Shown here piece by piece: positions 43,601 to 52,250 of a stretch of DNA of 64,000 nt (within the stretch, counting starts at the first letter, position 1; every line of letters starts with the position of its first letter). Below the pieces are notes generated by a model. The model was given only the letters and a program-made list of their open reading frames with translations. It was not told the DNA's origin and ran no database searches. This DNA is from Mesotoga prima MesG1.Ag.4.2 (GTDB lineage Bacteria > Thermotogota > Thermotogae > Petrotogales > Kosmotogaceae): positions 1,674,001-1,738,000 of the forward strand of contig NC_017934.1 in NCBI RefSeq assembly GCF_000147715.2. The letters run 5' to 3'. Position numbers and translations under genes: made by a program.

Positions 43601-43707
43601 CAGGTCACAGCTGTTTCCATACCACTATGGTTCTTACGCAACTCACCTACCACCCGGACAACTCCATTTTCCCAACTGTTTCCATACCACTATGGTTCTT
43701 ACGCAAC
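40655..43707 (-). CRISPR. Main CRISPR array, 46 repeats and 45 spacers
   Basis: A 30-base repeat, on the plus strand GTTTCCATACCACTATGG followed by TTCTTACGCAAC, with spacers of about 35-40 bases. Transcription is leftward: the complement ends in ATGGAAAC, the usual 5' handle of type III crRNAs, and a promoter lies at the right end. The left (trailer) end is degenerate: the first repeat is fused to element copy C, and the first two carry CTCACGCAAC in place of CTTACGCAAC; so does the repeat at 41999. Four spacers are extra copies of others (a duplicated block at 41490-41998), leaving about 41 distinct. The complementary core CCATA/TATGG gives the repeat its hairpin. cas6 is not in the window. 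Confidence 0.98.
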
Positions 43708-44384
43708 CGCTTTTATTACAAAGATATTATACAGGTTTTGGGGAGGCAGAATCAACCAACTGGGAAGATCTCGTAAGCGACATCGAATTTACATTTCGGC
43801 GATTCGCTTGGATTTGATTCTTGATGGACGCAGTGTGATGTGGAGGGAGAAGGCGCCGGTATTCTCTAAGGAAGAACGACCGTGAAGAATACCAACGCGA
43901 CACTCCCCAGCAGAAGCTTACAGAAGAAAAGCGCTCCCGATTTCGCTTTCAATCAAATGACCTATCCTCAGTCGAATCTGTGTAAACTGCATAATAATCA
44001 TTCTAAATAGGCCTAGAAGTGTTATTAGGAAATGATTTCATAGGAAGATGGTATACGATCGATCCGACGAGGATTGGTAACGGAATTATTAACTCGGAAA
44101 AAGCTCTATGCAAGGACAACTCAATGCGATCAACAAAATCGGATAAATACACTCCTTAATTTGGGGTTCATCGAAATCGACTTTACGTAATGCGATCCGA
44201 CAATAAGGATAACAAACTAAGTTATATATCTTCGAATTCAAAAGACTTGTAGCCGTTTGATAAAATAGTTGGTCGTGTGTTTGAAAGTGGTTATTTGAAA
44301 TGATAATATTGCGAAGATATGAACCAAGATCGAGAAGGTGACTGCCGCTGAACAGCGGATCTTCAATACCCTCAAAAGCAAAAA
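43708..44384. other. Leader and intergenic region between array and cas genes
   Basis: About 680 bases. The part next to the array is the leader with its promoter. The rest is A/T-rich with no credible gene; a 100-codon minus-strand frame at 44089-44391 overlaps the terminator, has no ribosome site and is rejected. Confidence 0.65.
43726..43755 (-). promoter_or_regulatory. CRISPR array promoter (leader end)
   Basis: On the minus strand a -35 box TTGATT (43750-43755), an 18-base spacer and a perfect -10 box TATAAT (43726-43731) end 18 bases before the first repeat at 43707. This sets the array direction and places the leader, where new spacers enter, at 43708 and to the right. Confidence 0.85.
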
Positions 44385-44415
44385 GGCACACCGGCTTTGT
44401 TGCCCAAGGTGTGCC
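44385..44415 (-). terminator. Terminator of the CARF/helicase operon
   Basis: Stem GGCACACC/GGTGTGCC with a 15-base loop, followed on the minus strand by TTTTTGCTTTTG. It lies about 40 bases after the last cas-linked stop codon at 44455. Confidence 0.8.
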
Positions 44416-44454
44416 CAGAAAAAGTCTTCAAGGAAAAGCCAATGTACGAATTGT

Positions 44455-45504
44455 TCAGATACTTATTCTTGTTTTTGTATAGTTTAAACCTGCTTCGTGT
44501 TGCTCTGTTCTGATGTACCTTTCGTATTCGTCGTGATTTCTAAGTATCGTGGCTATTTTGAGGGGCTCTTCCCCGTGTCTTATATAGAATACTCTCACAC
44601 CCTTGGCCGGAAACTTGTAGCACTGGGCATCACCAACATACTCATGAAGCTGATGCTCTGCTTCTGCCTCATTCCTGAGCATCTTTTTGATATATTCCAG
44701 ATAGACTGGATCTTTGTCGATTACTTTCTGTGCTGAGTCGCTTAAGTAGATTTCAGGGTTCGAGACAGTGTATCTCCCCCAGAGAATTTTTCCAAAGTTC
44801 GAGAGATAGACAAGCCCATCTTCTTCAAGAAGTATTTGTGGGACAATTTTGGTGAAAAGCTCATTTCCAAATTCCTTCCTTGCTTCCTCGACAGGAACGC
44901 AGTCGTTATCGACTTTTTCGAAGAAAGAAGAATGTTTCTCCATTATCTCGAAGTCAAAGTTTATCGGGAAGGGAGGAAGCTCCAGCAAGTGAGGGGAGTT
45001 CTCGTAAAGGTAGAACACCCTGGAATCGAAAACTGCCGCAACGATTGTGGTGTACGGAATCAGTGATCTGTATCCTGAGGTGGCATTGAAGTAGTTGTCA
45101 TATGACCATTGTTCGCCGTTATCAAATAGGCCAATAATTAGATCCACGTAATCTGCGATTCCCTTTTTGAAGGCCGTATTCGAATCGTCGGTCAAGCCTT
45201 CGACAACTCTTGTGATGACGTTGATTCCCCTGGATCTGTATAACTCAGTGAGAGCTTCCATGCATGCTTTAGATACATCAGTGTTGGTCGCTATGAAGAT
45301 TAGCAAATCGTCTTTGTTTACGCCGAAGGTTCCGAGCCCGTTGATTTCTGGAGAGATCTTCTTAAGCTCGTCCTCGCTCATCTTTCTGAGATAGCTTACG
45401 ATTGCTGAACTGCTGAGTTCACTGTCTGGGGAAGCATACATTTTCTTAAGGTTGAACCATATCGTTCCACCGACGTTTGTTATTACTCTTCTTTGTCTGC
45501 CCAT
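44455..45504 (-). CDS. CARF protein with RelE-like C-terminal domain (Cami1-like)
   Basis: 349 residues. The N-terminal half is a CARF domain, the sensor of cyclic oligoadenylate in type III systems. It begins with strands and the LLIFIATNTDVSKAC loop, and its second ligand-binding motif is NATSGYRSLIPYTTIVAAVF (about 139-158), as in the APE2256 group of CRISPR-linked proteins; the strand FPINFDFEIMEK follows. The linker helix region (about 185-270) holds no HEPN R-x4-6-H. The C-terminal 80 residues read YKFPAKGVRVFYIRHGEEPL and KIATILRNHDEYERYIR, a beta-hairpin plus helix pattern typical of RelE-family ribonucleases. CARF-RelE proteins (Cami1) cut ribosome-bound mRNA when a cyclic oligoadenylate binds. 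The start overlaps the end of the upstream gene by about 20 bases, so translation is coupled. The RelE assignment is by pattern, the CARF part is firm. Confidence 0.72.
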   Translation of the reverse strand: MGRQRRVITNVGGTIWFNLKKMYASPDSELSSSAIVSYLRKMSEDELKKISPEINGLGTFGVNKDDLLIFIATNTDVSKACMEALTELYRSRGINVITRVVEGLTDDSNTAFKKGIADYVDLIIGLFDNGEQWSYDNYFNATSGYRSLIPYTTIVAAVFDSRVFYLYENSPHLLELPPFPINFDFEIMEKHSSFFEKVDNDCVPVEEARKEFGNELFTKIVPQILLEEDGLVYLSNFGKILWGRYTVSNPEIYLSDSAQKVIDKDPVYLEYIKKMLRNEAEAEHQLHEYVGDAQCYKFPAKGVRVFYIRHGEEPLKIATILRNHDEYERYIRTEQHEAGLNYTKTRISI

Positions 45505-48500
45505 GATTTGCTCTCCGGAAGCTCGACAACGTCACCTACGACATAAGGTTCTTTCTTCTGAGCGTCAATTCCTCTTCTGTCGACCGCGAATACTCTAGTG
45601 ACATCGAGCATCTTAGATTCTAGAACCTCTGCAAATTCACCCGTTACGTATTGCAGGAAGGATGTTCCACCGGCGAGATTTACGGTTATTCTGGATCTGA
45701 TGTCCACCGGGAAGTCCGAGCTCATTCTTCTCATGATGTCTTGAACCTCTTCAAATCCTGTGAATGGATCATTGAAGAGATAAGTGCTGATCTTCTCAAT
45801 ATCGAATCCGGCCTTCATGCATATCTCTGGAATGTTATCTTTACCTGCTTGCGAAGTTATGACTATTACTCTGTCAGGATTCAGCCTTTTAATGAGCGTG
45901 TACAGTACTCCCGGGGATGTGCCGAGAGGAGTAAGCAGTATTTTCTCTGTCAATGGTGTGACCTCCATTTTTATGGTTTTTATTGCGAATTGATTCAGGC
46001 CGGCACGGACGAACTCCTTGACTATGTCCTTCTTAACGCTATCTATGATTCTGATCAATGAATTCATGTCATTTTTGCTTTCTCTCTCTATATTGATACT
46101 CAGGCGGAGAGTGCCATCGGTGTTTCCAAATAGGCTCTTTTCCATGAAGAACCTTGGGTAAACGTAGTTCACCATATTGTGTTTTTCGAAGTGTGGAAAC
46201 TGGACAGCCTTGAAAGAGATCTTTGACAGGAGCTTCAGCCAGTTTGGCATCGTGATCGTACCCTTGCATTCATCGATTCTCTTCCGAATCATTGGGTAGA
46301 GTGTATTCTTTTCTAGCTCACTTGCTTTGTTACTGATTGAGATTGCGAGATCTCTGTTCATTGACTTGTATTCAGAGGCTTCGAAGGACGCTCGCAGCTT
46401 GCCCACTTCACTCACGAGATCGGATACTTCATTCCTAATGAACGGTGAAATCTCCGTGTTGCTTTCGAGTTCCACAGCAAGCGCTTCGATCTCGGTTATT
46501 GTTCTCAAGACGCGTGTCTTGAAATAGTTTGGTTCTACGGTTCTGTCTGACTGAACATCCGTGCCGTCAATAAACTTTAGCCATCTCGCAGCCATTATCG
46601 TTAATTTCTGCCAGTTTTCGTCGGCGAAACTAGCCGCAACCACCTTATCGAGAGGTTCTGGTTCCATCGAAAGCATCCTCACAATATCCTTCAGCTTTCC
46701 GGGTTTTCCGGTAATGGGCATGTACTCTCTGTGGTATCTTGTCACCAGTTTCACGGCAGTCTTTATGTTGTCCCAAGTGTTTTTATTACATGAGTCTGTG
46801 TCAAATGAGTTTTGCTTATCATCGAATAGCCTAAATCTATCATCATCTTCCAGCATCTGATATGAGAGCTCATGATGAAGATCTCTTACTACGCATGGAA
46901 GACTATCTAGAGGCAATATGCGACCGTCTCCAAGTTCGTAGGTTAGTTTTGTGTGACCCAGATCATGAACATTCATCGCAATTGCCAACACGAAATAGAA
47001 CTCGTTTCGCAGTTGCTTTGGGATACCGTTGAGAAAGTTTTCTTCGCCGATAGTATTTATGAGATTGACAGTAAATTCCATAAGCCTTTTACTATGGCGC
47101 TGAGAATGTTCAACGGTCTCGGGTATCTGATCGCCTATCCATTGCAGGGACCAGACTTCTCGAATCATTTTCCGGAGGTAGTTCTTGTAGTTTTCCGTAC
47201 AACTGTAATCATTATCTAGAAGCTTCAAGAAGTCTTCGCCGTACCCGAAGGGAAGGCCTCTAGCTTTTCTATATTTGCTTTCAATGACGTTTAGCGGTAG
47301 AGAACTCGTAAGATAGTCTTCATTGCTGCTTGCGGTATACAGATTTCTGAAAGTCTCCGGGAGCGAGCAATACTCTGAGTATTTCAGATGATTTCTTTCG
47401 AAACTATGTGTTGTGTTCCTAATAAGAATAGAATTGAATGCAGCCAGCGCTTCGTCAATTGCTCCAAAATCCCAGCTTGCTGGAACGGGTGGGAATTTCG
47501 CAAGACTGACTTCTCCTTCGAAGATGTAGAAGAAGGGTAGATTGTTAAAAATACAGTATAGTGAAGCCATAATACCCGGATACTTTTGACCACCCGTAAC
47601 GTCAATCAGAATTTCCTTGTTTGGGTATTCTTCTCGGATTCTGTCAAGGATTTTCCAGATCTCAGTGAAGGCTCTTGAAAGACTCTCTATGTTATCACCT
47701 GTGTAATACATTGGCCTTTTGTGGACATCAATACCATACTTGCTGAAAGCATTTTCTGTAAGCGCCTTAAGAAAGCCATAGATTGCCGGTTCGTCTTCTC
47801 TCGAAAAACCTTCTGGCCTATCCGGAAATACAATGTACTCTACATCTGATATTGAATATCCTGTATTCAATATGTGCTGGATACTATCGGTCTCTGCGGC
47901 TAGGAAACGAATGTCGTTGTAAGAGCACGGATTCTTCAGTACTTCGTTCAGATCACAACTGAGTTCTTCATCGTCGTTGTACTTTTTCTTGTACCTAAGT
48001 ACGCTGTACTCTTTTTCTTTCCGGAATCCTTCGCGTTCGTATTCGTTTCTAAGGTTGCCAAGCTTGTTGAAGAAAGAATTACCCTGCAACGCCACAACGA
48101 CTTGCTCTGGTTTGAGCCTGTTTTCGACATACTGAATGATTTTGAATGCGCTGCTCTCTTCGTGATGTTTGGCAAGTGTCTTGTTCTCATATTTCTTTGA
48201 TTCTTCCTCTGTCAGACCAGTAAGATCTTTCAGAAATTTCCATGAGGAGGCCTCTTCAGAGATGATGCTCCTGTCTTCTTTCCCATCGTTCATTTCGATC
48301 TCAACTAGATACTGGCAATCGCACTTCCATTTCTCGAGAAATTCATCCAGAATCACTTCTTTGATCCCTTTGTTCTTAGGTTCGAGATAATGCCTTATCT
48401 TTACCACGAAGGGAAGTGTTTCCAGGTTCTTGAGATCTACTTCTGTTGGGTCGAGCGAATACTCTCTTTCGATTCTGTCTTTCGAATCCGAGGAACGCTT

Positions 48501-48710
48501 CTTATAAGTCTGAGTCCACACATGGCGCATTCCGGTCTTTTCCGGAACAATCTCTAGACGGACCCGTTCCTCTTCATTTTCTTCACGCATGATATACCAC
48601 TGAATAATGCCTGTTTTTCTTTCTGCCTCTTCCTTAAAAGCAGCAATTGCCTTTTCGTGTGAAGTTCTGTCTAGCAGAAACTTCTCTTCTTTTTCTAGTT
48701 TTTCTGACAT
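45483..48710 (-). CDS. CYTH-CARF-HD-CARF multidomain CRISPR ancillary protein
   Basis: About 1,075 residues (a TTG one codon upstream is possible; GGAGG precedes both; numbering below from the TTG at 48713). Four domains can be read. Residues 1-150: a CYTH domain, the triphosphate-tunnel fold of adenylate cyclases and thiamine triphosphatases, with its ExExK motif at Glu7-Glu9-Lys11 and strands RVRLEIV, RIEREYSLD, KIRHYLEP and LVEIEMNDG. Residues about 200-430: a CARF domain with LIDVTGGQKYPGIMASLYC (Asp371, Gly374-375). Residues about 530-720: an HD phosphohydrolase with His536, His540, His583-Asp584 in VHDLGH, His613-614 and His661 in RYHREY. Residues about 915-1076: a second CARF-like Rossmann domain with LLTPLGTSPGVLYTLI and VNLAGGTSFLQY (Gly1015-1016). 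So the protein can bind cyclic oligoadenylate in two places and has a phosphohydrolase and a triphosphate-binding site. It lies between the helicase gene and the CARF-RelE gene. Confidence 0.8.
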   Translation of the reverse strand: MSEKLEKEEKFLLDRTSHEKAIAAFKEEAERKTGIIQWYIMREENEEERVRLEIVPEKTGMRHVWTQTYKKRSSDSKDRIEREYSLDPTEVDLKNLETLPFVVKIRHYLEPKNKGIKEVILDEFLEKWKCDCQYLVEIEMNDGKEDRSIISEEASSWKFLKDLTGLTEEESKKYENKTLAKHHEESSAFKIIQYVENRLKPEQVVVALQGNSFFNKLGNLRNEYEREGFRKEKEYSVLRYKKKYNDDEELSCDLNEVLKNPCSYNDIRFLAAETDSIQHILNTGYSISDVEYIVFPDRPEGFSREDEPAIYGFLKALTENAFSKYGIDVHKRPMYYTGDNIESLSRAFTEIWKILDRIREEYPNKEILIDVTGGQKYPGIMASLYCIFNNLPFFYIFEGEVSLAKFPPVPASWDFGAIDEALAAFNSILIRNTTHSFERNHLKYSEYCSLPETFRNLYTASSNEDYLTSSLPLNVIESKYRKARGLPFGYGEDFLKLLDNDYSCTENYKNYLRKMIREVWSLQWIGDQIPETVEHSQRHSKRLMEFTVNLINTIGEENFLNGIPKQLRNEFYFVLAIAMNVHDLGHTKLTYELGDGRILPLDSLPCVVRDLHHELSYQMLEDDDRFRLFDDKQNSFDTDSCNKNTWDNIKTAVKLVTRYHREYMPITGKPGKLKDIVRMLSMEPEPLDKVVAASFADENWQKLTIMAARWLKFIDGTDVQSDRTVEPNYFKTRVLRTITEIEALAVELESNTEISPFIRNEVSDLVSEVGKLRASFEASEYKSMNRDLAISISNKASELEKNTLYPMIRKRIDECKGTITMPNWLKLLSKISFKAVQFPHFEKHNMVNYVYPRFFMEKSLFGNTDGTLRLSINIERESKNDMNSLIRIIDSVKKDIVKEFVRAGLNQFAIKTIKMEVTPLTEKILLTPLGTSPGVLYTLIKRLNPDRVIVITSQAGKDNIPEICMKAGFDIEKISTYLFNDPFTGFEEVQDIMRRMSSDFPVDIRSRITVNLAGGTSFLQYVTGEFAEVLESKMLDVTRVFAVDRRGIDAQKKEPYVVGDVVELPESKSWADKEE

Positions 48711-48735
48711 CAAGCGGCCTCCATTTTCTGAAAGA

Positions 48736-48760
48736 AACGGGGCGGGATTTCCGCCCCGTT
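48736..48760 (-). terminator. GC-rich hairpin between helicase and CYTH-CARF genes
   Basis: A perfect 10-base stem AACGGGGCGG/CCGCCCCGTT with a five-base loop, touching the helicase stop codon. On the minus strand it is followed by TCTTTC, a weak U-tract, so it is more likely a partial terminator or message stabiliser than a full stop. Confidence 0.6.
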
Positions 48761-51700
48761 AATAAATTCTACCAAGAAAGTAATTCTCAATGAAATCCCA
48801 TCTCTGGCTGTCATCGAGCTTCATGGTGAAGAAATCGCGCATAATCTGCTCTTCCCTATCGATTCTTCTTCGGATATCTCTCGTTATTTCACAGTAGTAG
48901 TTCTTGAAGTTATTCAGAATGTAATTTCTGTCTGTGCATTTCAAGTGAACAGCACAGCTTTCGCCACCGCTGAACTTGACGTTTGCCATTCCCAAGATGT
49001 CCAAAATGTTTAGTAGACTGGTAATTACTTCTGTGTGTTCATCCTGACCGTTTAGATAGAGTCTGCAAATTCCTTCTTCACAGGGCTCGAGTAACTCTTC
49101 GAGCTTGTTCAACCATCTGTCCTTTGTTATGTTGGGGATGTTCTGGACCGTATAGATGTAATTCCCAATTTCTCCCCGACATTTGAACAGGCCTGTCTGA
49201 AATCTATCACCATTATATGAAACGAAGTTGTTCTTCACGATATTTCTAATTTTTATATCCAGATCCTGCACACCTGTGAGAAGAGATGCCGACTTCACCT
49301 TCGAAATGATCCCGTCGAAGAGGCTCTTCTCATCCATCTGTTTTCTTGCAGAATCTAGGGCGAACTCGCCCAGAATCTCAATGAATCTTGTGAGTTGCTG
49401 TTTTATACTGTCCATATCCTTGATAACTGACATCTCGACAGCAATTTTCGGGATTACCGGTTTTCCTAGAATCTTCGACGGAAATCTCATGAACTGCCAG
49501 ACGAGCTTTCTAAGATTTCTGTCCCTATATAGCCTAGCCCAGAGGGCAGAGATGTCTATCTTGTAAACGGCTCCAACGGATCTGATCTCCTCGTTATGGA
49601 AAAAGCCTTTTCTCGAATAGCCGGCAGATTCTCTGGATATTTCCGGGAAGGATTTCATGAGCTCTTCGGCGTCATCGTTGCTGGCGGTGAAGTAAAGATA
49701 CTGATAGGTTTCTCCCTTTCTAATTAGAATCTGTTTCCCCGTCTTGTTTTCAAGGTCTTTCTGAATGAGGAAGATGGCGACTCTAGCCTTATCCCTTATT
49801 GTTTCCTCATTGTACTTGTCTTTTCCGGTAATGAGGAGATATCTGATGTCGTCCAGGGAGAGAACAATCTCTCCATTCTTGCTCTGCCTTATCAGTGTAC
49901 CGATGTGCTCCATTATGTGTCTCATCTTCCACTGTTCCGGAACGGATATTTTGGAGAGCTTCAGGCTATCTGAAAGGTCTTTCGTATGGAAGTGAGTTGA
50001 AGCCACTGAAGGCCTTCCATCTCTTCCTGCTCTGCCGATTTCCTGGACGTAATCCGCCATGATAGAGGGAACACTGTGGTGAAAGACTTCATCTATATCT
50101 GGAATATCTACTCCCATCCCAAAAGCTTTGGTCGCGATTACCGTTCTGTAGATACCCTTCCTGAAGAGCTCCTGGGTGAGGCGACGTTCCTGGGTCTCGG
50201 TCGGTCCCGTATATCTGCCGACTTTGTTGCGGCACTCTTCGAGATCGGCTATGGCATTGTATATGTTGTGAGCCTGACCGACAAAGGGACAGTAGATAAT
50301 GCTCTTCTTTCCCGACTCGACAAGGTCGATTGCATAATCAATACTGTCTGACAACTTTTGTGCAGTTCTGCAGTCTTTAGAATGTTGATTCAATTCGAAA
50401 CTGTCGATCTTAAACTTGATATTGTCCCTTCGAACATTTGTCATGACAGTCTTTGGATTTTTCAGACAGAGAAGCTTGCTTATTTCAGATATTGTATTCA
50501 GTTCGCCTCCGGAGATGGCCGTGGCGGTAGTGGCCATCACCGGAAAGCTGAGCCTAGATCTAAGGAATCGAAGATCTTCTCCCAGATATCCATAGTCCAC
50601 TCTGAAGGTCTTGCCCCAAGTTGTAACTAGATGAGCCTCATCTACTACAAGAAGACCGATAGACCTTTCGCCGATAATTGAAGATAGAGAGTTTCCCACG
50701 AAGGTTTCAGGAGAAACATACAGAATGGTGATCTCTCCCTTTCTTACTCTTTGAGTGAGTTCACTTTTCTCGTCAAAACTCAGGTCTGAATTCAAAAAGG
50801 CAGCCCCGTTCTCAAAGTATCTCTCGATAAGCCCATTGACCTGATCTTCCATTAGAGCCTTCAGAGGAGTAATGACTACCGTGAGTCTATCCAGATCTCT
50901 CTTCAGAATCTTCGCAGTAAGCTGATAGATAAGGGACTTTCCAGACCCGGTCGAAGCAACAAAGAATAGATCGGAGGGATCTTGCCTGTAGTTCTGATCG
51001 ATCAGATATCTGATCAACTCTTCCTGGCTGACAAGATAATTGCCCGTTTTTCCATAGACTTCATACTCTTTGAATGAATCGAATCCGAAATGCTCCTTCA
51101 ATTCATTCTTGAGGTCTATGCTTCTCGCTTCTTCGCCGGGGCAGTATCCTGTGAAGTCTATTACTTCAACTTCTCTGCCGATAGCCCGAAGCATAGAGAC
51201 CTCTCTATCCACTTCACTCTGCACACTTTCGGCTGGAGAACTCACAATAATTACTTCGTGGTTAGAGCTACTGCTTACAAGCGATACGCCAGCTTCGATC
51301 AAGAATGATTCTAGATTCTTATCGAGGTGGATGCCCGTGCATTTTTTACCCGCTGTGTGATTGAGAAGCTGATCGAGAGTGTTCACTTCAATAGGAGTGA
51401 TTCTTTCGAAAAGCGGAATGGTCTCGGTCTCTGGGAAATCTTTGACAGAAATGAACTGTCCGTCGATATCGAAGAGAGGCATCAGTTCATCTGAGATATT
51501 CTCCCCTGTGTCGATTGAAGCTCTCTCTCCACAATCAACGGCGACCACTTTTCCGAAGTAGCTTTCAAACAGTGGAGCGTACTTTTTTATTACGACGTAT
51601 AGCCATTCAGTGATTACAACCGGAGAGTCGCTGAAATGATCTGCAACTGAAAGAAGCCCTTTGAGAGATTTGATTGTCTGATACCATTTGAAATCTAGAT

Positions 51701-51854
51701 TCACGTCATTTGAGATGGTTTTGAACTCACCTTCAGAAATGCACTTAAGCGTTTCTTTCTTTGCATTTTTCAGGACGATGGTCTTCGCCCCGAGAGTTGT
51801 AGCGTGTTTCACTCTTGAACTCAACAGCGTTTTCAATGGTTCGAGTTCATTCAA
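48759..51854 (-). CDS. RecQ-like superfamily 2 helicase in the CRISPR locus
   Basis: 1,031 residues. The first ~270 residues are not recognised; they contain two or three Rossmann-like strand patterns (SSSSNHEVIIVSSPAES) and may form an extra sensor domain. The helicase core follows: motif I ASTGSGKSLIYQL at about 300, Ia ITPLKALMEDQVNGL, II VVDEAHLVTTWGKTF at about 400, III MATTATA, IV SIIYCPFVGQAHNIY, V ATKAFGMGVDIPDI and VI QEIGRAGRDGRPS at about 600. The G-x-D motif and the aromatic-rich loop after DEAH are typical of RecQ, which unwinds 3' to 5' DNA. After it are about 400 residues of unknown structure with a Cys/His pair. The TTG start has a strong GGAGGTGATTA just upstream. The gene is the first of the ancillary operon, downstream of the cmr operon terminator. 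Confidence 0.85.
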   Translation of the reverse strand: MNELEPLKTLLSSRVKHATTLGAKTIVLKNAKKETLKCISEGEFKTISNDVNLDFKWYQTIKSLKGLLSVADHFSDSPVVITEWLYVVIKKYAPLFESYFGKVVAVDCGERASIDTGENISDELMPLFDIDGQFISVKDFPETETIPLFERITPIEVNTLDQLLNHTAGKKCTGIHLDKNLESFLIEAGVSLVSSSSNHEVIIVSSPAESVQSEVDREVSMLRAIGREVEVIDFTGYCPGEEARSIDLKNELKEHFGFDSFKEYEVYGKTGNYLVSQEELIRYLIDQNYRQDPSDLFFVASTGSGKSLIYQLTAKILKRDLDRLTVVITPLKALMEDQVNGLIERYFENGAAFLNSDLSFDEKSELTQRVRKGEITILYVSPETFVGNSLSSIIGERSIGLLVVDEAHLVTTWGKTFRVDYGYLGEDLRFLRSRLSFPVMATTATAISGGELNTISEISKLLCLKNPKTVMTNVRRDNIKFKIDSFELNQHSKDCRTAQKLSDSIDYAIDLVESGKKSIIYCPFVGQAHNIYNAIADLEECRNKVGRYTGPTETQERRLTQELFRKGIYRTVIATKAFGMGVDIPDIDEVFHHSVPSIMADYVQEIGRAGRDGRPSVASTHFHTKDLSDSLKLSKISVPEQWKMRHIMEHIGTLIRQSKNGEIVLSLDDIRYLLITGKDKYNEETIRDKARVAIFLIQKDLENKTGKQILIRKGETYQYLYFTASNDDAEELMKSFPEISRESAGYSRKGFFHNEEIRSVGAVYKIDISALWARLYRDRNLRKLVWQFMRFPSKILGKPVIPKIAVEMSVIKDMDSIKQQLTRFIEILGEFALDSARKQMDEKSLFDGIISKVKSASLLTGVQDLDIKIRNIVKNNFVSYNGDRFQTGLFKCRGEIGNYIYTVQNIPNITKDRWLNKLEELLEPCEEGICRLYLNGQDEHTEVITSLLNILDILGMANVKFSGGESCAVHLKCTDRNYILNNFKNYYCEITRDIRRRIDREEQIMRDFFTMKLDDSQRWDFIENYFLGRIY

Positions 51855-52222
51855 ATAATCACCTCCAGTTTTTTCAAGCAGGGTTTCGTGAGCAATTCTT
51901 TTTAAGCAGGAAATAAAATCGAATAAAAAGCATATAGAAAGCGTTCCAAAAGAATTTACAGCGAAATAGAAATACGAATTAGCAGTGGACTACCCCAAAG
52001 TGTATAATCACACTTTTTTTGGGAGGTTGAATGATTGTTTCTTCTCAGAGTTGATTGCCACAGGATAATTCTGGCATCATATGATTTCCCATTCAGAAGA
52101 GAATCGACATTTGCTACTTACTTCGTTTTCCGAGTATTATCTCAAGCAGAAGAAGTGGAAACAAGCATAAGTGATTCGAAAATAACATACGGATCATTCA
52201 GCAGCGTCTGTACAAAGAAAAA
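51855..52222. other. Intergenic region between cmr6 and the ancillary operon
   Basis: About 370 bases. It holds the promoter of the helicase operon (no clear -35/-10; possible TTGGAA about 18 bases before TATTCG near 51930-51955) and an inverted repeat AAAGTGT/ACACTTT with TATAAT in the loop (about 51996-52017). A plus-strand frame at 52035-52382 overlaps cmr6 antisense and is not credible. Confidence 0.5.
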
Positions 52223-52242
52223 ACAGCGGCGAATGCCGCTGT
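52223..52242 (-). terminator. Terminator of the cmr operon
   Basis: An 8-base stem ACAGCGGC/GCCGCTGT with tetraloop, followed on the minus strand by TTTTTTC. It begins 8 bases after the cmr6 stop codon and divides the cas genes into two transcription units. Confidence 0.9.
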
Positions 52243-52250
52243 CAATCTTG

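Noticed and set aside
40655-43817. Long open frames with repeated HTTMVLTQ, PYHYGSYAT or VRTIVVWK blocks on both strands
   Set aside because: They are translations of the CRISPR repeats; the 30-base repeat is a multiple of three and has no stop codon in several frames. No ribosome sites, and the region is clearly an array.
44089-44391. A 100-codon minus-strand frame between the array and the CARF-RelE gene
   Set aside because: It overlaps the operon terminator, lacks a ribosome site and is rich in rare residues; no similarity to any cas protein.
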